From: Alteromonas sp. CI.11.F.A3
Lineage (GTDB): Bacteria; Pseudomonadota; Gammaproteobacteria; Enterobacterales; Alteromonadaceae
Length of the DNA stretch: 64,000 nucleotides
Assembly: GCF_032925565.1 (NCBI RefSeq)
Contig: NZ_CP136708.1
Span: forward strand, 1,674,001-1,738,000
Reading direction: 5' to 3'
Below the pieces are notes generated by a model that was given only the letters and a program-made list of their open reading frames with translations, was not told the origin of the DNA and ran no database searches. The translations under genes and the position numbers were made by a program. Shown piece after piece: positions 17,641-27,673 of this stretch (within the stretch, counting starts at the first letter, position 1; each line of letters opens with the position of its first letter).

Positions 17641-18696
17641 ATGGTGTCAGAACAACAAACGACTGAAGAAGCAGGTTTAGCACAAGAATCTACCGTGCCA
17701 AGCCCAGGTAAAATGCTTCGAGAGCGACGGGAATCGCTAGGGCTAACTCAGCAACAAATTGCTGATAAGCTTTTCTTGAAAGTCTCGCAAATCAACGCCT
17801 TAGAAGAAGATGCTGTGGATAAAACCACGTCCATTACTTTCACCAAAGGCTATGTAAGAAACTACGCGAAACAACTTGGGCTAAATGCCGAACAGGTTGT
17901 TGCCGCGTTTGAGCAATATCATACAAGTGTGGAACCACCGGCTAAACTGCAGAGTTTTTCTCGTCGTGTCGCTAAACAGACACACGATGATCGCTGGATG
18001 ATGGTTACCTATATTATTTTGTTGCTGATAATCGGTGGCATTGTAGCGTGGTGGGTTCAACAACCTAGTGATGAAGCTATCGTTGAAGCGCCTAATCTTG
18101 ACAAAATTAAAGAGGAAGCGGCAAACACCTCCATTCCTGAAGCAACTATTCGTACCAATTCTGGCGTGTTAAACAGCACAATTCCTGATTCGACTACTGA
18201 AACGGGAAGTTCCACGCTTCCTCAATCTAGCGATGGCAACTTCAACAGTAGCGGCAATAGCAGCTTTGCGCCTTCACCATCTAATAGTCAACGTAATAGC
18301 AGTAATGCAGACGATGAAAGCTTGCCACCATCTGCAGGTATTAACCAAAGTAATAACCTGACAGCATTAGTGAGCGACTCAGATTCCGGCGAAATCCGCT
18401 TAGGTAACCAGGTTGCGAGTAATTCATCAACCTCAGGTAATCAAAGTGGGGCAGTGCCTATATCGATGACATTTACCTTTGATGATGATTGTTGGGTGAA
18501 CATAAAAGACGCAACCGGTGAGGCAATTGCTTACGGTGTTAAGCAATCTGGCCGCGTAATGGAAATTCAAGGTGTGCCTCCTGTTGCAGTTACACTCGGC
18601 AAACCGGATAATGTACGTATATCAGTTAATGGCGACCCCGTGGATATCACGGCCTTTCAAAATGGCCAGATTGCGCGATTCTCGCTTCCTATGTAG
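17641..18696 (+). CDS. rodZ: RodZ-like cytoskeletal membrane protein
   Basis: 351 residues. RodZ links MreB filaments to the cell-wall elongation machinery. It shows an N-terminal helix-turn-helix (LRERRESLGLTQQQIADKL, about residues 24-90), a single membrane helix (MMVTYIILLLIIGGIVAWWV), a low-complexity Ser/Asn-rich periplasmic linker and a C-terminal DUF4115-like beta domain (DDDCWVNIKDATGEAIAYG). The ATG at 17641 is chosen because the longer in-frame start lies inside pilW. It starts 8 bp after pilW, and ispG starts 8 bp after its stop. Confidence 0.93.
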   Translation: MVSEQQTTEEAGLAQESTVPSPGKMLRERRESLGLTQQQIADKLFLKVSQINALEEDAVDKTTSITFTKGYVRNYAKQLGLNAEQVVAAFEQYHTSVEPPAKLQSFSRRVAKQTHDDRWMMVTYIILLLIIGGIVAWWVQQPSDEAIVEAPNLDKIKEEAANTSIPEATIRTNSGVLNSTIPDSTTETGSSTLPQSSDGNFNSSGNSSFAPSPSNSQRNSSNADDESLPPSAGINQSNNLTALVSDSDSGEIRLGNQVASNSSTSGNQSGAVPISMTFTFDDDCWVNIKDATGEAIAYGVKQSGRVMEIQGVPPVAVTLGKPDNVRISVNGDPVDITAFQNGQIARFSLPM

Positions 18697-18704
18697 GTAA
18701 TTAG

Positions 18705-19823
18705 ATGTTTGCAGAAAGTCCTATCAAACGCAGAAAGTCCACGCGTATTAATGTAGGTAATATTCCTATTGGCGATGGCGCGCCCATTGCCGTTCAATCT
18801 ATGACGAATACTCGTACCACTGATGTGGCTGCGACGGTTGATCAAATTAATCGTATTGTCGCAGTGGGTGGCGAGATTGTTCGCGTGTCCGTGCCTACCA
18901 TGGACGCCGCTGAAGCATTCAAAGAAATTCGTAAGCAAGTTAGCACGCCTTTGGTCGCTGATATTCATTTCGATTATCGTATAGCGCTTAAAGTGGCCGA
19001 GTACGGTGTTGATTGTTTGCGAATTAACCCAGGTAATATCGGCAATATGGAGCGTGTACGTTCTGTTGTTGATTGTGCCAAAGACAAGAACATCCCCATT
19101 CGCATTGGCGTAAATGGTGGCTCGCTGGAAAAAGACTTACAAGAAAAGTATGGCGAACCTACGCCTGAAGCTTTGGTTGAGTCGGCCATGCGACATGTAG
19201 ACATTCTCGATAAGCTTAACTTCGACCAGTTTAAAGTGAGTGTTAAAGCCTCTGATGTATTTCTGGCGGTAGGTGCTTATCGACTATTAGCGCAACAAAT
19301 CGATCAGCCACTTCATTTAGGTATTACTGAAGCTGGCGGTCAACGTGCAGGCGCAGTAAAAAGCTCTGTTGGTTTAGGTATGCTGTTGGCAGAGGGTATC
19401 GGCGATACTATTCGTGTTTCACTGGCTGCCGATCCGGTTGAAGAAATTAAAGTGGGTTTCGACATTTTAAAGTCGCTGCGAATTCGCTCTCGTGGCATTA
19501 ACTTTATCGCATGCCCAAGCTGTTCAAGACAAGAGTTCGACGTAATCGGTACGGTCAACGCGTTAGAACAACGTCTTGAAGATATTCTAACGCCTATGGA
19601 TGTGTCTATTATCGGCTGTGTTGTCAATGGTCCCGGTGAAGCTGAAGTATCAGACTTAGGCTTGACGGGCGCCAGAAACATGAGCGGGTTATACGAAGAT
19701 GGTAAACGCGTGAAAGAACGATTAGCCAACGATGACCTTATCGATAAGCTTGAGGCAAGAATTCGTGCCAAAGCAACCCGTATGAGCGAAGCCAACAAAA
19801 TACAGGTATCGGTGAAAGACTAA
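18705..19823 (+). CDS. ispG: IspG, 4-hydroxy-3-methylbut-2-enyl diphosphate synthase
   Basis: A 372-residue [4Fe-4S] enzyme of the MEP isoprenoid pathway that reduces the cyclic diphosphate MEcPP to HMBPP. N-terminal TIM-barrel motifs ([20 protein letters not shown]) and the C-terminal cluster ligands ([10 protein letters not shown] and [10 protein letters not shown]) are all present. It is another Fe-S client close to the assembly locus. Length and order (rodZ-ispG-hisS) match other gammaproteobacteria. Confidence 0.97.
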   Translation: MFAESPIKRRKSTRINVGNIPIGDGAPIAVQSMTNTRTTDVAATVDQINRIVAVGGEIVRVSVPTMDAAEAFKEIRKQVSTPLVADIHFDYRIALKVAEYGVDCLRINPGNIGNMERVRSVVDCAKDKNIPIRIGVNGGSLEKDLQEKYGEPTPEALVESAMRHVDILDKLNFDQFKVSVKASDVFLAVGAYRLLAQQIDQPLHLGITEAGGQRAGAVKSSVGLGMLLAEGIGDTIRVSLAADPVEEIKVGFDILKSLRIRSRGINFIACPSCSRQEFDVIGTVNALEQRLEDILTPMDVSIIGCVVNGPGEAEVSDLGLTGARNMSGLYEDGKRVKERLANDDLIDKLEARIRAKATRMSEANKIQVSVKD

Positions 19824-19833
19824 GCCTGTACGA

Positions 19834-19870
19834 TTGTTGTTTATCTTCAAAGCCCCTATAATGCGGGGCT
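19834..19870 (+). promoter_or_regulatory. hisS promoter embedded in a small hairpin
   Basis: TTGTTG (19834-19839), 17 bp, then TATAAT (19857-19862). The -10 lies in the loop of an AGCCCC/GGGGCT stem (19851-19856 with 19865-19870) followed by TTT, which could weakly end the ispG transcript. The two roles may overlap. Confidence 0.5.
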
Positions 19871-19900
19871 TTTCACTATTTAGCAGTATGAGAATTTCAC

Positions 19901-21181
19901 GTGGCTAAGACTATTCAGGCAATTCGCGGAATGAATGATTGCCTGCCGGAAGTATCCGGTACATGGCAGAAAGTAGAATCTGTACTCCGTCAAGTGGTGG
20001 CCAGTTATGGCTATCAAGAAATTCGCACGCCTATTGTAGAGAGCACTGACTTGTTCAAGCGCTCTATTGGCGAAGTGACCGACATTGTCGAAAAGGAAAT
20101 GTATACCTTTGAAGACAGAAACGGTGACAGTTTAACCCTTCGCCCTGAAGGTACTGCCAGCACGGTGCGTGCTGGCAATGAGCATGGCTTGTTGTACAAC
20201 CAACAGCAGCGCTTGTGGTACATGGGGCCAATGTTCCGCCATGAACGTCCCCAAAAAGGGCGTTATCGCCAGTTCCACCAGTTCGGTGTTGAAACCTACG
20301 GCCTTGATGGCCCAGATATTGATTTGGAAGTGATTTTATTAAGCGCTCGACTATGGAAAGCGTTTGGTATTGAAAAGCACGTTACGTTGCAAATTAACTC
20401 TTTAGGTTCAAATGAAGCCCGTCAGGCCTATCGTGAAACCTTAATTGGTTATTTGAAAGAACGCGCAGATAAACTTGATGAAGAATCGCTTCGCCGGTTA
20501 GAGTCAAACCCACTTCGCGTACTTGATAGCAAGAACCCCAATGTGCAAGCGGCCATTGCTGATGCACCATCTTTGCTAGATCATTTAGATGAAGAGTCTA
20601 AAACCCATTTTGATAATTTATGCGAACGCTTAACACAGGCAGGTATTGCCTTTGAAATTAACCCTCGCTTAGTGCGCGGGCTTGATTATTATAATCGCAC
20701 TGTTTTTGAGTGGGTAACCGAAAGCTTAGGTTCACAAGGCACAGTTTGTGCGGGCGGCCGGTACGATGGATTGGTAGAACAGTTAGGCGGAAAAGCAACG
20801 CCTGCAGTAGGTTTTGCCATGGGTATGGAACGTTTAGTTCTTTTGCTTACCACGCTAAGTGAAGACGCACTAGATTCTAGCAGTGCTGATGTGTATGTTA
20901 CCGCGATGGGTGATGATGCTCAGGCTTATGCCTTAGAAGTATCAGAACACCTTCGTGATACATTGCCGAATGTGCGGGTGATGATGCACTGTGGCGGCGG
21001 AAACTTTAAAAAACAACTAAAACGCGCTGACAAAACAGGGGCAAGTTTGGCCTTGTTGTTAGGGTCACAAGAAATGCAATCACGTGAAGTGGCAGTAAAG
21101 CCGTTACGTGATGGTCAAGAGCAACAGACAATCGCTTTTGATGCGTTGTCGAGCACTATTGCCGACCTGCTGAACGCATAA
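19901..21181 (+). CDS. hisS: Histidyl-tRNA synthetase
   Basis: A 426-residue class II aminoacyl-tRNA synthetase. Motif 2 ([20 protein letters not shown]), the histidine-specific [14 protein letters not shown] block and motif 3 (GMERL) are visible, with an anticodon-binding domain in the last ~100 residues. It starts with GTG; the [14 protein letters not shown]-terminus matches the family exactly. It is followed 12 bp later by yfgM. The cognate tRNA-His is encoded in this window at about 42.5 kb. Confidence 0.97.
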   Translation: MAKTIQAIRGMNDCLPEVSGTWQKVESVLRQVVASYGYQEIRTPIVESTDLFKRSIGEVTDIVEKEMYTFEDRNGDSLTLRPEGTASTVRAGNEHGLLYNQQQRLWYMGPMFRHERPQKGRYRQFHQFGVETYGLDGPDIDLEVILLSARLWKAFGIEKHVTLQINSLGSNEARQAYRETLIGYLKERADKLDEESLRRLESNPLRVLDSKNPNVQAAIADAPSLLDHLDEESKTHFDNLCERLTQAGIAFEINPRLVRGLDYYNRTVFEWVTESLGSQGTVCAGGRYDGLVEQLGGKATPAVGFAMGMERLVLLLTTLSEDALDSSSADVYVTAMGDDAQAYALEVSEHLRDTLPNVRVMMHCGGGNFKKQLKRADKTGASLALLLGSQEMQSREVAVKPLRDGQEQQTIAFDALSSTIADLLNA

Positions 21182-21193
21182 TAAGAGGAAATC

Positions 21194-21814
21194 ATGGAAC
21201 AATTCGCAACAGAAGACCAACAAGTAGAAGCGATTAAACGCTTTTGGAAAGAGCACGGTACCGCCATTATTGTAGGTGCAGCATTGGGTTTAGGTGGCCT
21301 TTGGGGCTGGCGTTATTACTCTGATACGCAGATGGCAACCAAAGAAGCGGCATCAGTGGAATACCAAAATGCAGTTGAAACCTATGGCGAAGAAGGTAGT
21401 GCAGATAAAATTACCGCCTTTATTAATGCAAACGAAGATTCTGGCTACGCCAGTATTGCTAGCCTTTTGGCAGCAAAACAAGCGGTAGATGCTGGCGATT
21501 TTGACGCCGCTGCTTCACACCTAAACCGTGTGGTTACCTTTGCTGAAAATGAAGAATTAAAAGCGCTAGCTGCTATTCGGTTAACGCGAGTACAAATTGA
21601 AATGAACCAGCTAGACGCTGCGTTGTCTACGCTAGGCAATATTACGAACGAAGCATTTGCTGCTGAAGTATCTGAGCTGAAAGGCGATGTATATCAGCAA
21701 CAAAGTAAATTTGATGATGCTCGTTTAGCCTACTCAGGTGCGCTTGAAAAAAATGCCAACAACCCGTTATTGCAAATGAAGTTAGACAACTTAGCCGTTG
21801 CTGCGGGCCAATAA
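21194..21814 (+). CDS. yfgM: YfgM-like membrane-anchored TPR protein
   Basis: 206 residues. A short cytoplasmic N-terminus (EQFATEDQQVEAIKRFWKEHG), one membrane helix (TAIIVGAALGLGGLWGW) and a periplasmic TPR-like domain match YfgM. In E. coli this is an ancillary SecYEG partner that works with PpiD on outer-membrane protein transfer to periplasmic chaperones. It lies between hisS and bamB, the conserved position. A ppiD gene is also in this window, about 28 kb away. Confidence 0.92.
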   Translation: MEQFATEDQQVEAIKRFWKEHGTAIIVGAALGLGGLWGWRYYSDTQMATKEAASVEYQNAVETYGEEGSADKITAFINANEDSGYASIASLLAAKQAVDAGDFDAAASHLNRVVTFAENEELKALAAIRLTRVQIEMNQLDAALSTLGNITNEAFAAEVSELKGDVYQQQSKFDDARLAYSGALEKNANNPLLQMKLDNLAVAAGQ

Positions 21815-21845
21815 GCTGGTACATAAAAATAAAGAGGTAAGCAAT

Positions 21846-23102
21846 TTGTTTCACAATACGTGTGGCCGTAAGGGCCGATTTGCTCGCGTGATGGGCATGG
21901 CATTGGCCATCTCTGTAACGCTTTCTGGTTGTTCTACCGTCTCTGATTGGTTTGCAGATGAAGAAGAGCTTGAAATTCGCCGTTTGAAACCAATCGATGC
22001 GAAGTTTACGCCCTCAGTAAAATGGGACAGAGACATCGGCGATGGTGTTGATCATTACTTCTCTCGTCTTCGTCCAGTATATGCTTACGAAAATCTTTAT
22101 GCCGCCGATCGCCATGGCAGCGTTGTTGCTATGAACCCAGAGAGCGGTGATGTTCTGTGGGAACGCAACTTCGCCGTATTTGAAGGTGACGGTTGGTGGG
22201 ACTCAATTGCACGTCTTTGGCGTAGTGGAGCAAGTGCACGTATTGGCGGCATTTCGGTTGCTGACCGATTATTGTTTGTAGGTACAGAAAACGGTGTCGT
22301 AATGGCACTTGACTACGAAACTGGCGAAACCAAGTGGGAAGCATCAATTCCTGGTGAAGTGTTAGCGGCTCCTTCTGCAGACGAAGGAATTCTGGTAGTT
22401 AACACTGGCGCGGGTACCTTGTTTGGCTTCGATACGCGTACTGGTGAGCAATTGTGGCGACATGAAGGTGACACTCCTCCTTTGACCCTTCGTGGTATTT
22501 CCGGCCCGGTAGCGGCAAACGGCGGCGCTTTAATTGGAACGCCTACGGGTAAGTTGCAAGTTAACTTACTTGAGTCAGGTATTCTTGCTTGGGAAACGGT
22601 TATTGCCACGCCAACGGGCGCCACAGAGTTAGAACGTATTGTTGACCTTGATACCACCCCTGTACTTTTTGGCGGTACTATTTATACGGTTTCTTACAAT
22701 GGTACGCTGGCAGCAGTAGAACTGCGTAGTGGTCGTATTATTTGGAAGCGTGAGTACGGTTCATATCGCAACCTAAGTATTGAAGGGAACAGTATTTTTG
22801 TTGTAGATAACAACTCTAATATTTATGCCCTAGACAGACGAAACGGTGTAGAGCTGTGGTCACAAAGTGGCTTAAAGTCTCGCTCTGTTACTGCGGCAAC
22901 GCCAGTTGGTGAGCATATTGTTGTGGGTGACAACTGGGGCTTCGTTCATTGGATTGAACAAGAAACCGGCCAAATTGTTGCTCGCGTCGATGTAGGTGGC
23001 GACGATGAAGACGATGCTATATACGATGCACCATTGAACGTTGACGGAGTGGTAGTAACCATGACCCGTAACGGCGTAGTGGCAGCTATCTCTACGTTAT
23101 AG
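21846..23102 (+). CDS. bamB: BamB, outer-membrane protein assembly lipoprotein
   Basis: A 418-residue lipoprotein of the BAM complex with a PQQ/WD40-like eight-bladed propeller (repeats such as GVVMALDYETGETKWEASIP and NIYALDRRNGVELWSQ). The lipobox is TLSGC. No ATG gives a normal signal peptide: a TTG at 21846, 8 nt after GAGG, yields a basic n-region, hydrophobic core and lipobox, so it is preferred over the ATG at 21891, which would lack positive charges, and over the ATG at 21798, which lies inside yfgM. Confidence 0.9.
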   Translation: MFHNTCGRKGRFARVMGMALAISVTLSGCSTVSDWFADEEELEIRRLKPIDAKFTPSVKWDRDIGDGVDHYFSRLRPVYAYENLYAADRHGSVVAMNPESGDVLWERNFAVFEGDGWWDSIARLWRSGASARIGGISVADRLLFVGTENGVVMALDYETGETKWEASIPGEVLAAPSADEGILVVNTGAGTLFGFDTRTGEQLWRHEGDTPPLTLRGISGPVAANGGALIGTPTGKLQVNLLESGILAWETVIATPTGATELERIVDLDTTPVLFGGTIYTVSYNGTLAAVELRSGRIIWKREYGSYRNLSIEGNSIFVVDNNSNIYALDRRNGVELWSQSGLKSRSVTAATPVGEHIVVGDNWGFVHWIEQETGQIVARVDVGGDDEDDAIYDAPLNVDGVVVTMTRNGVVAAISTL

Positions 23103-23154
23103 CCTGCTCAACAGCATAATTTGTTGGATTGTTAGCCTAATATCTTCTGTTAGG

Positions 23155-23183
23155 CTGACGCATCATACCTAAACAGGTATAAT
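23155..23183 (+). promoter_or_regulatory. Probable der promoter
   Basis: CTGACG (23155-23160) and a perfect TATAAT (23178-23183) are 17 bp apart. Transcription would start just before the strong hairpin at 23200, which would then lie at the very 5' end of the der mRNA. Confidence 0.55.
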
Positions 23184-23199
23184 GCCCAATCACACTCTG

Positions 23200-23238
23200 A
23201 CCGCAAGTAAGCTATGCTTACTTGCGGTTTGTGTTTTT
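23200..23238 (+). terminator. 13-bp perfect hairpin, bamB terminator or der leader
   Basis: ACCGCAAGTAAGC (23200-23212) pairs perfectly with 23216-23228 around a 3-nt loop and is followed by a T-rich run. It fits an intrinsic terminator for bamB, but it lies downstream of the predicted der promoter, so it may also act as an attenuator. Confidence 0.75.
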
Positions 23239-23266
23239 TAGCTTTTTTTCCTTTAGGATTTGATAC

Positions 23267-24712
23267 ATGTTGCCCGTTGTTGCTTTGGTAGGCCGCCCTA
23301 ATGTGGGTAAGTCCACCTTGTTTAATCGTTTAACTAATACACGTGATGCGCTGGTCGCTGATTACCCAGGGCTTACCCGTGACCGCAAGTACGGTCAGGC
23401 TAAGTTTGAGCAGCGTCAATTCATCGTGGTGGATACCGGTGGTATCACGGGTGACGAAGAAGGTATTGATGCTGAAATGGCGCAGCAGTCTCTTTTAGCC
23501 ATTGAAGAAGCCGATGTTGTATTACTACTTGTTGATGCTAGAGCAGGTTTGTTGCCGGCAGACCAAGGTATTGCTGAGCACATTCGCCGCCTTAACAAAC
23601 AAGTTTTTGTTGTTGCGAATAAAGTCGATGGCATTGATGGCGATAGCGAAAGTGCTGATTTTTACGCGCTAGGCTTAGGAACCGTTAAGCAAATCGCCGC
23701 GGCTCACGGGCGTGGTGTAAGCCAATTACTTCAAGATGCACTAGTTCCACTTGAAGCGTCTTTTCCTGACATGCGAATTGTTGAGGAAACGCAAGAAGAA
23801 GAGCTTGATGCAGAAGAGCAACTCAAGCGCCTTCAAGATCAGCCTATTAAGCTGGCTATTGTAGGCAAGCCTAACGTGGGTAAATCTACATTAACAAATC
23901 GTATTCTAGGTGAAGAACGGGTTGTCGTTTTTGACCTACCAGGTACAACCCGCGATAGCGTTTTCATTCCAATGGAACGTGACGAGCGTGAATATATTCT
24001 TATTGATACCGCTGGGGTTCGCAAACGCAGAAAAGTGAATGAGGCGGTTGAAAAGTTCTCTATTGTTAAAACCTTGCAAGCGATCGATGAAGCCAACGTT
24101 GTGCTGATGGTAATAGATGCCCGTGAAGGCATTACCGACCAAGACTTAAGCCTACTCGGCTTTGTGTTAAATTCCGGTCGCTCACTGGTAATTGCAGTGA
24201 ACAAGTGGGATGGGCTTAGCACAGATATTAAAAATGATATAAAACGCGAACTCGATCGTCGTCTTGGTTTTATTGACTTTGCACGTTTGCACTTCATATC
24301 TGCAATGCACGGTACCGGTGTAGGCAACTTATTTGAATCAGTACAAGAAGCCTACCTAAGCGCCACTAAGCGTATTAATACCTCTATGCTTACGCAGATT
24401 ATGGAAATGGCGCAAGATGACCATCAGCCGCCACTAGTGCGCGGACGTCGGGTTAAAATGAAATATGCCCATGCTGGTGGTTATAATCCGCCTGTGATTG
24501 TTATTCACGGTAACCAAGTTGACGATTTACCTACGTCGTACAAACGCTTCTTGATGAACTACTTCCGTAAAGCGCTTCAGGTGATGGGAACGCCTATACG
24601 TATTGAATTTAGGGAAGGGGCGAACCCGTTTGAAGGCAAAAAGAATAAGCTTACCCTTACTCAAGAACGTAAGCGCAAGCGTTTACTGTCTTATCATAGT
24701 AAGAAAAAATAG
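23267..24712 (+). CDS. der: Der (EngA), double GTPase for 50S ribosome assembly
   Basis: 481 residues with two Era-like G domains. The P-loops are [12 protein letters not shown] and [12 protein letters not shown], with DTGG/DTAG G3 motifs and NKVDG/NKWDG G4 motifs. An acidic linker separates the domains, and the C-terminal KH-like domain ends in a basic tail ([13 protein letters not shown]). Der binds 50S particles late in assembly. It ends the bamB-der series and is followed by an intrinsic terminator. Confidence 0.97.
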   Translation: MLPVVALVGRPNVGKSTLFNRLTNTRDALVADYPGLTRDRKYGQAKFEQRQFIVVDTGGITGDEEGIDAEMAQQSLLAIEEADVVLLLVDARAGLLPADQGIAEHIRRLNKQVFVVANKVDGIDGDSESADFYALGLGTVKQIAAAHGRGVSQLLQDALVPLEASFPDMRIVEETQEEELDAEEQLKRLQDQPIKLAIVGKPNVGKSTLTNRILGEERVVVFDLPGTTRDSVFIPMERDEREYILIDTAGVRKRRKVNEAVEKFSIVKTLQAIDEANVVLMVIDAREGITDQDLSLLGFVLNSGRSLVIAVNKWDGLSTDIKNDIKRELDRRLGFIDFARLHFISAMHGTGVGNLFESVQEAYLSATKRINTSMLTQIMEMAQDDHQPPLVRGRRVKMKYAHAGGYNPPVIVIHGNQVDDLPTSYKRFLMNYFRKALQVMGTPIRIEFREGANPFEGKKNKLTLTQERKRKRLLSYHSKKK

Positions 24713-24808
24713 CCGAGCATTAGCGCCAGCGCGATAACAAAGCGCTTTGCTGCAATAACGAAATGCGGGTTTTGAACCGTACTATTTCATATATATTTCA
24801 AACAAATA

Positions 24809-24846
24809 AAAAGGTCGACGCTATTACAAGCGCCGACCTTTTTTGT
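24809..24846 (+). terminator. Intrinsic terminator of der
   Basis: AAAAGGTCG...CGACCTTTTTT stem with one internal mismatch around an 8-nt loop, with a T-tract on the + side and an A-tract upstream. Confidence 0.8.
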
Positions 24847-25005
24847 TTTAGTGAGCGTATTCTTCACGCGTTTATTTATTATTTACGAAGGGATTTCATG
24901 AGCTTTTCGCTAAGTTTTCTATCTAAAAGCTAGTCGCTAAAAGCTAATCGCCACAAACGCCTAACTTCGAACTATTCTCTATGAGCCTGTAATAACTCGC
25001 TTTTC
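24847..25005. other. Non-coding stretch between convergent genes
   Basis: No gene seen. It contains imperfect direct repeats of a GCTAAAAGCTA-like unit near 24928-24950 between the two convergent terminators. Confidence 0.4.
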
Positions 25006-25030
25006 AAAAAGCCCCCTTGGCAGGGGGCTA
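25006..25030 (-). terminator. Intrinsic terminator of the xseA transcript
   Basis: On the minus strand, an AGCCCCCT/AGGGGGCT stem with a 4-nt loop is followed by T5. It sits 14 bp after the stop codon of the secreted-protein gene. Confidence 0.85.
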
Positions 25031-25043
25031 TTGGCCGAGCATT

Positions 25044-26207
25044 CTACTTAAGCATGGCGCGAACTTGCTGCATAAGCATAGATTCTTCTGGCACTGTGAT
25101 ATGAGCAATGAGTTCGTTGGCTAAGTCGTCAGAAAAGTCGCTAGGGAAGGTGGTAGCCACTTTCACTATTTTATCATTACGGGTAAATACATAGGTTGTC
25201 GCGAAAATAGGATCGTCTACTGGCGAGTCTGCTTTAAGCACTAATCGCCACCCATTGGCAAAACCCTTTACATTAAACGCCGATATTGGCTGGGGTTGAG
25301 AAAGGGTTAAATTGCGCGCGTTAGCGACGTGATCAGCTTTATTCCAGTCGTCATCTAGTTGCTGATGAAGTAAAGCGTCAGTGCGGGCTGAGTTTTCAAT
25401 ACTGGTGTTCGCCGTGTCCGCTGTATCACTTGATGCATTTGTGTCGAGTTTCGCCAAAATGGGAAAAACCGTTACGTCCACTAACGCATCTTCAAAGGAA
25501 GGATGGGTGTAGCGTGTAATCGAGCCCTTAAATGGGTCTGGATACAGCTGAGTATCAAGTCTGGTGAAATCACCCAAAGACTCAGGAACGCTCAAATGGT
25601 TACCATAATCGCTTGCGTTCAATGCATGATATAAAAAGGTTGGGGTGAACAGCTCGTTTTCAGTAGCATGCTTGTACCAAGAAACAAGCGGTTCTATGGC
25701 CTTCTCTGTTGAAGCTTCACTGTCATTCACTTGGCTGGCAATAACCAAAGAATCAATCTCTATACCTCGCCATTGCAGGGTTAATTCAGTAAAGTGCTTT
25801 TCTTTGCTTAGCTTTTTACTTAAATTTACGGTTTCACCTTGCTTAGCCACGTTAGCAATAAGCAATTCATAGTCTGAGTCATTACCGAAAGGTTTAATCT
25901 CAGTGAACCAAGACTTTGTTATCAGTGTGGAGATAAATGCTTCTGGGGCAATAGTATCCTCAATACACTCCTGCGTAGCCTCTGTATCGCCACAGGCATC
26001 TAAAAGGGTTTCACTGGGGTAAGTAGAAAACACCGCCAGTGAAATTGCTATAGCAGGGGCTTTAGGCACAGCCGTCGATGAAGATGACGGTTCAGGCAAA
26101 ATCGGCAACTCAGATAATGCTGCCTGTTGCTGACCATAAACGGATGGTGCGCATAAAGAGGCTAGGGCTACTAACAACCAGAGCGAACGCGAAAAAATAG
26201 GAAACAA
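25044..26207 (-). CDS. Secreted protein of unknown function, downstream of xseA
   Basis: 387 residues; I do not recognise the family. The N-terminus has a signal peptide (LWLLVALASLCAPSVYG then QQQ). The mature protein has no further membrane segment and two Cys in one short stretch (DACGDTEATQECIED), which could form a disulfide. The C-terminal part (FNVKGFANGWRLVL, TTYVFTRNDKIVKV) looks like a beta-rich fold. It starts with TTG behind AAAGG (7-nt spacing), 10 bp after the xseA stop, so the two are probably co-transcribed. There is no evidence that it acts with exonuclease VII. Confidence 0.75.
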   Translation of the reverse strand: MFPIFSRSLWLLVALASLCAPSVYGQQQAALSELPILPEPSSSSTAVPKAPAIAISLAVFSTYPSETLLDACGDTEATQECIEDTIAPEAFISTLITKSWFTEIKPFGNDSDYELLIANVAKQGETVNLSKKLSKEKHFTELTLQWRGIEIDSLVIASQVNDSEASTEKAIEPLVSWYKHATENELFTPTFLYHALNASDYGNHLSVPESLGDFTRLDTQLYPDPFKGSITRYTHPSFEDALVDVTVFPILAKLDTNASSDTADTANTSIENSARTDALLHQQLDDDWNKADHVANARNLTLSQPQPISAFNVKGFANGWRLVLKADSPVDDPIFATTYVFTRNDKIVKVATTFPSDFSDDLANELIAHITVPEESMLMQQVRAMLK

Positions 26208-26217
26208 AAGCCAACCT

Positions 26218-27573
26218 TTATTGATGACGACGAATTTCCACTATTTTACTGGTTATTTCTCCATCAGTCACTCGAGACTTAATTATATCGTTCTCTTTAA
26301 CAGTATCCACTGAGGTAACTGCCGTACCGTTCGACATGGTAATACTGTAGCCTCGAGACAATGTAGAAAGGGGACTGACCGACTGTAACAAACCGACTTT
26401 TGCAGCAAATGCCTGTTGATTAGTATTCATTAGCTGCTTCATGTTATTACAAAGGGTTTTATGGGTTTGTGCTATGCGCGCTTTAGCTTGATTTACTCTT
26501 ACCGCTGGGCTTTGTTGCGCTAAGCGATTATTGATATGCTCGAACCGTTTATTTTCGATTGCGAGTTTATTATTGATAGCATGGCTTAAGCGTAATTGAA
26601 GCCTATCAAGGGCTTGCCACTGATTTTGTATTTTGCTTTGCGGATGCACTGACTGTAAACGTTGGTGCCCGAGTTTATGCTGTTGCGCTAAATGACTGAG
26701 TTTTTGCAGCATGGCACGGGTTAAGCGTTGCTTATATTGCACTAGGCTCTCGCTGAGAGCGTTAGTATCCTGGCTCAATATTTCAGCGGCCGCCGAAGGA
26801 GTAGGGGCGCGTAAATCGGCAACAAAATCAGCAATAGTAAAATCAACCTCATGACCTACTGCGCTAATTAGCGGCAATTGTGACTCGGTAATTTCTCTAG
26901 CAAGGTTTTCATTGTTAAAACACCATAAGTCTTCTAACGAGCCTCCACCACGAGTTAGCAAAAGTGCATCGACTTCATTTCGTTGATTCGCAGTGCGTAA
27001 AGCATTAATGAGCTGAGCTGGCGCGGTCTCACCTTGCACCATTGAAGGGTAAACAATAACTTCCGTTTGTGGGCTACGGCGTTTTAACACACTAAGTACG
27101 TCATGCAGCGCTGCGCCCGTTGATGAGGTAATAATACCAATGCGATTAATAACCTCTGGCATAGGGCGTTTACGTTCGATGCTGAATAAGCCTTCAGCGT
27201 TTAGCTTTGCTTTTAAAGCTTCATAGGCTTGCTGTAGTGCGCCTTCGCCGTCGCTTTCCATGTGCTCAATGACAAGCTGGTAGTCGCCTCTTGCTTCGTA
27301 AATACCCACGGATGCACGTACAAGTACCTTATCGCCTTCTTTCGGGCGCTGTTTTACAGTGCGATTAGTATTTTTAAACATGGCAGCACGCACTTGTGCC
27401 TTATTATCTTTTAACGTGAAATACCAATGACCGGAAGCGGCACTTACAAAATTAGATATTTCAGCGGATAACCATATAAGTCCCACTTCGCTTTCAAGCA
27501 CGGTTCGAGCAAGCCGATTTAGCTTAGTAACTGTTAAAATTTGTCGCGATGTAGAGGGTGAAGATGTAAACAT
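26218..27573 (-). CDS. xseA: Exonuclease VII large subunit
   Basis: 451 residues. It forms the catalytic subunit of the single-strand-specific exonuclease VII with XseB. The N-terminal OB fold (LTVTKLNRLARTVLESEVG, GHWYFTLKDNKAQVRAAMF) and the catalytic domain blocks (RIGIITSSTGAALHDVL, LLTRGGGSLEDLWCFN, SAVGHEVDFTIADFVADLRAPTP) are clear. A long helical region occupies the C-terminal half. It is divergent from guaB, as in many gammaproteobacteria; xseB is not in the window. Confidence 0.96.
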   Translation of the reverse strand: MFTSSPSTSRQILTVTKLNRLARTVLESEVGLIWLSAEISNFVSAASGHWYFTLKDNKAQVRAAMFKNTNRTVKQRPKEGDKVLVRASVGIYEARGDYQLVIEHMESDGEGALQQAYEALKAKLNAEGLFSIERKRPMPEVINRIGIITSSTGAALHDVLSVLKRRSPQTEVIVYPSMVQGETAPAQLINALRTANQRNEVDALLLTRGGGSLEDLWCFNNENLAREITESQLPLISAVGHEVDFTIADFVADLRAPTPSAAAEILSQDTNALSESLVQYKQRLTRAMLQKLSHLAQQHKLGHQRLQSVHPQSKIQNQWQALDRLQLRLSHAINNKLAIENKRFEHINNRLAQQSPAVRVNQAKARIAQTHKTLCNNMKQLMNTNQQAFAAKVGLLQSVSPLSTLSRGYSITMSNGTAVTSVDTVKENDIIKSRVTDGEITSKIVEIRRHQ

Positions 27574-27605
27574 AAGAAAAAATCGTCTGGTTTAATAAAA
27601 TAGAG

Positions 27606-27634
27606 TTTACCTGAAATCTAAAAAACACTACAAT
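27606..27634 (+). promoter_or_regulatory. guaB promoter
   Basis: TTTACC (27606-27611), 17 bp, TACAAT (27629-27634), then a GC-rich discriminator (TGCGCCGC) of the kind found in stringently controlled promoters. Confidence 0.65.
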
Positions 27635-27673
27635 TGCGCCGCAATTAACCCTCAACTGAATAGGTGTTGTTGC

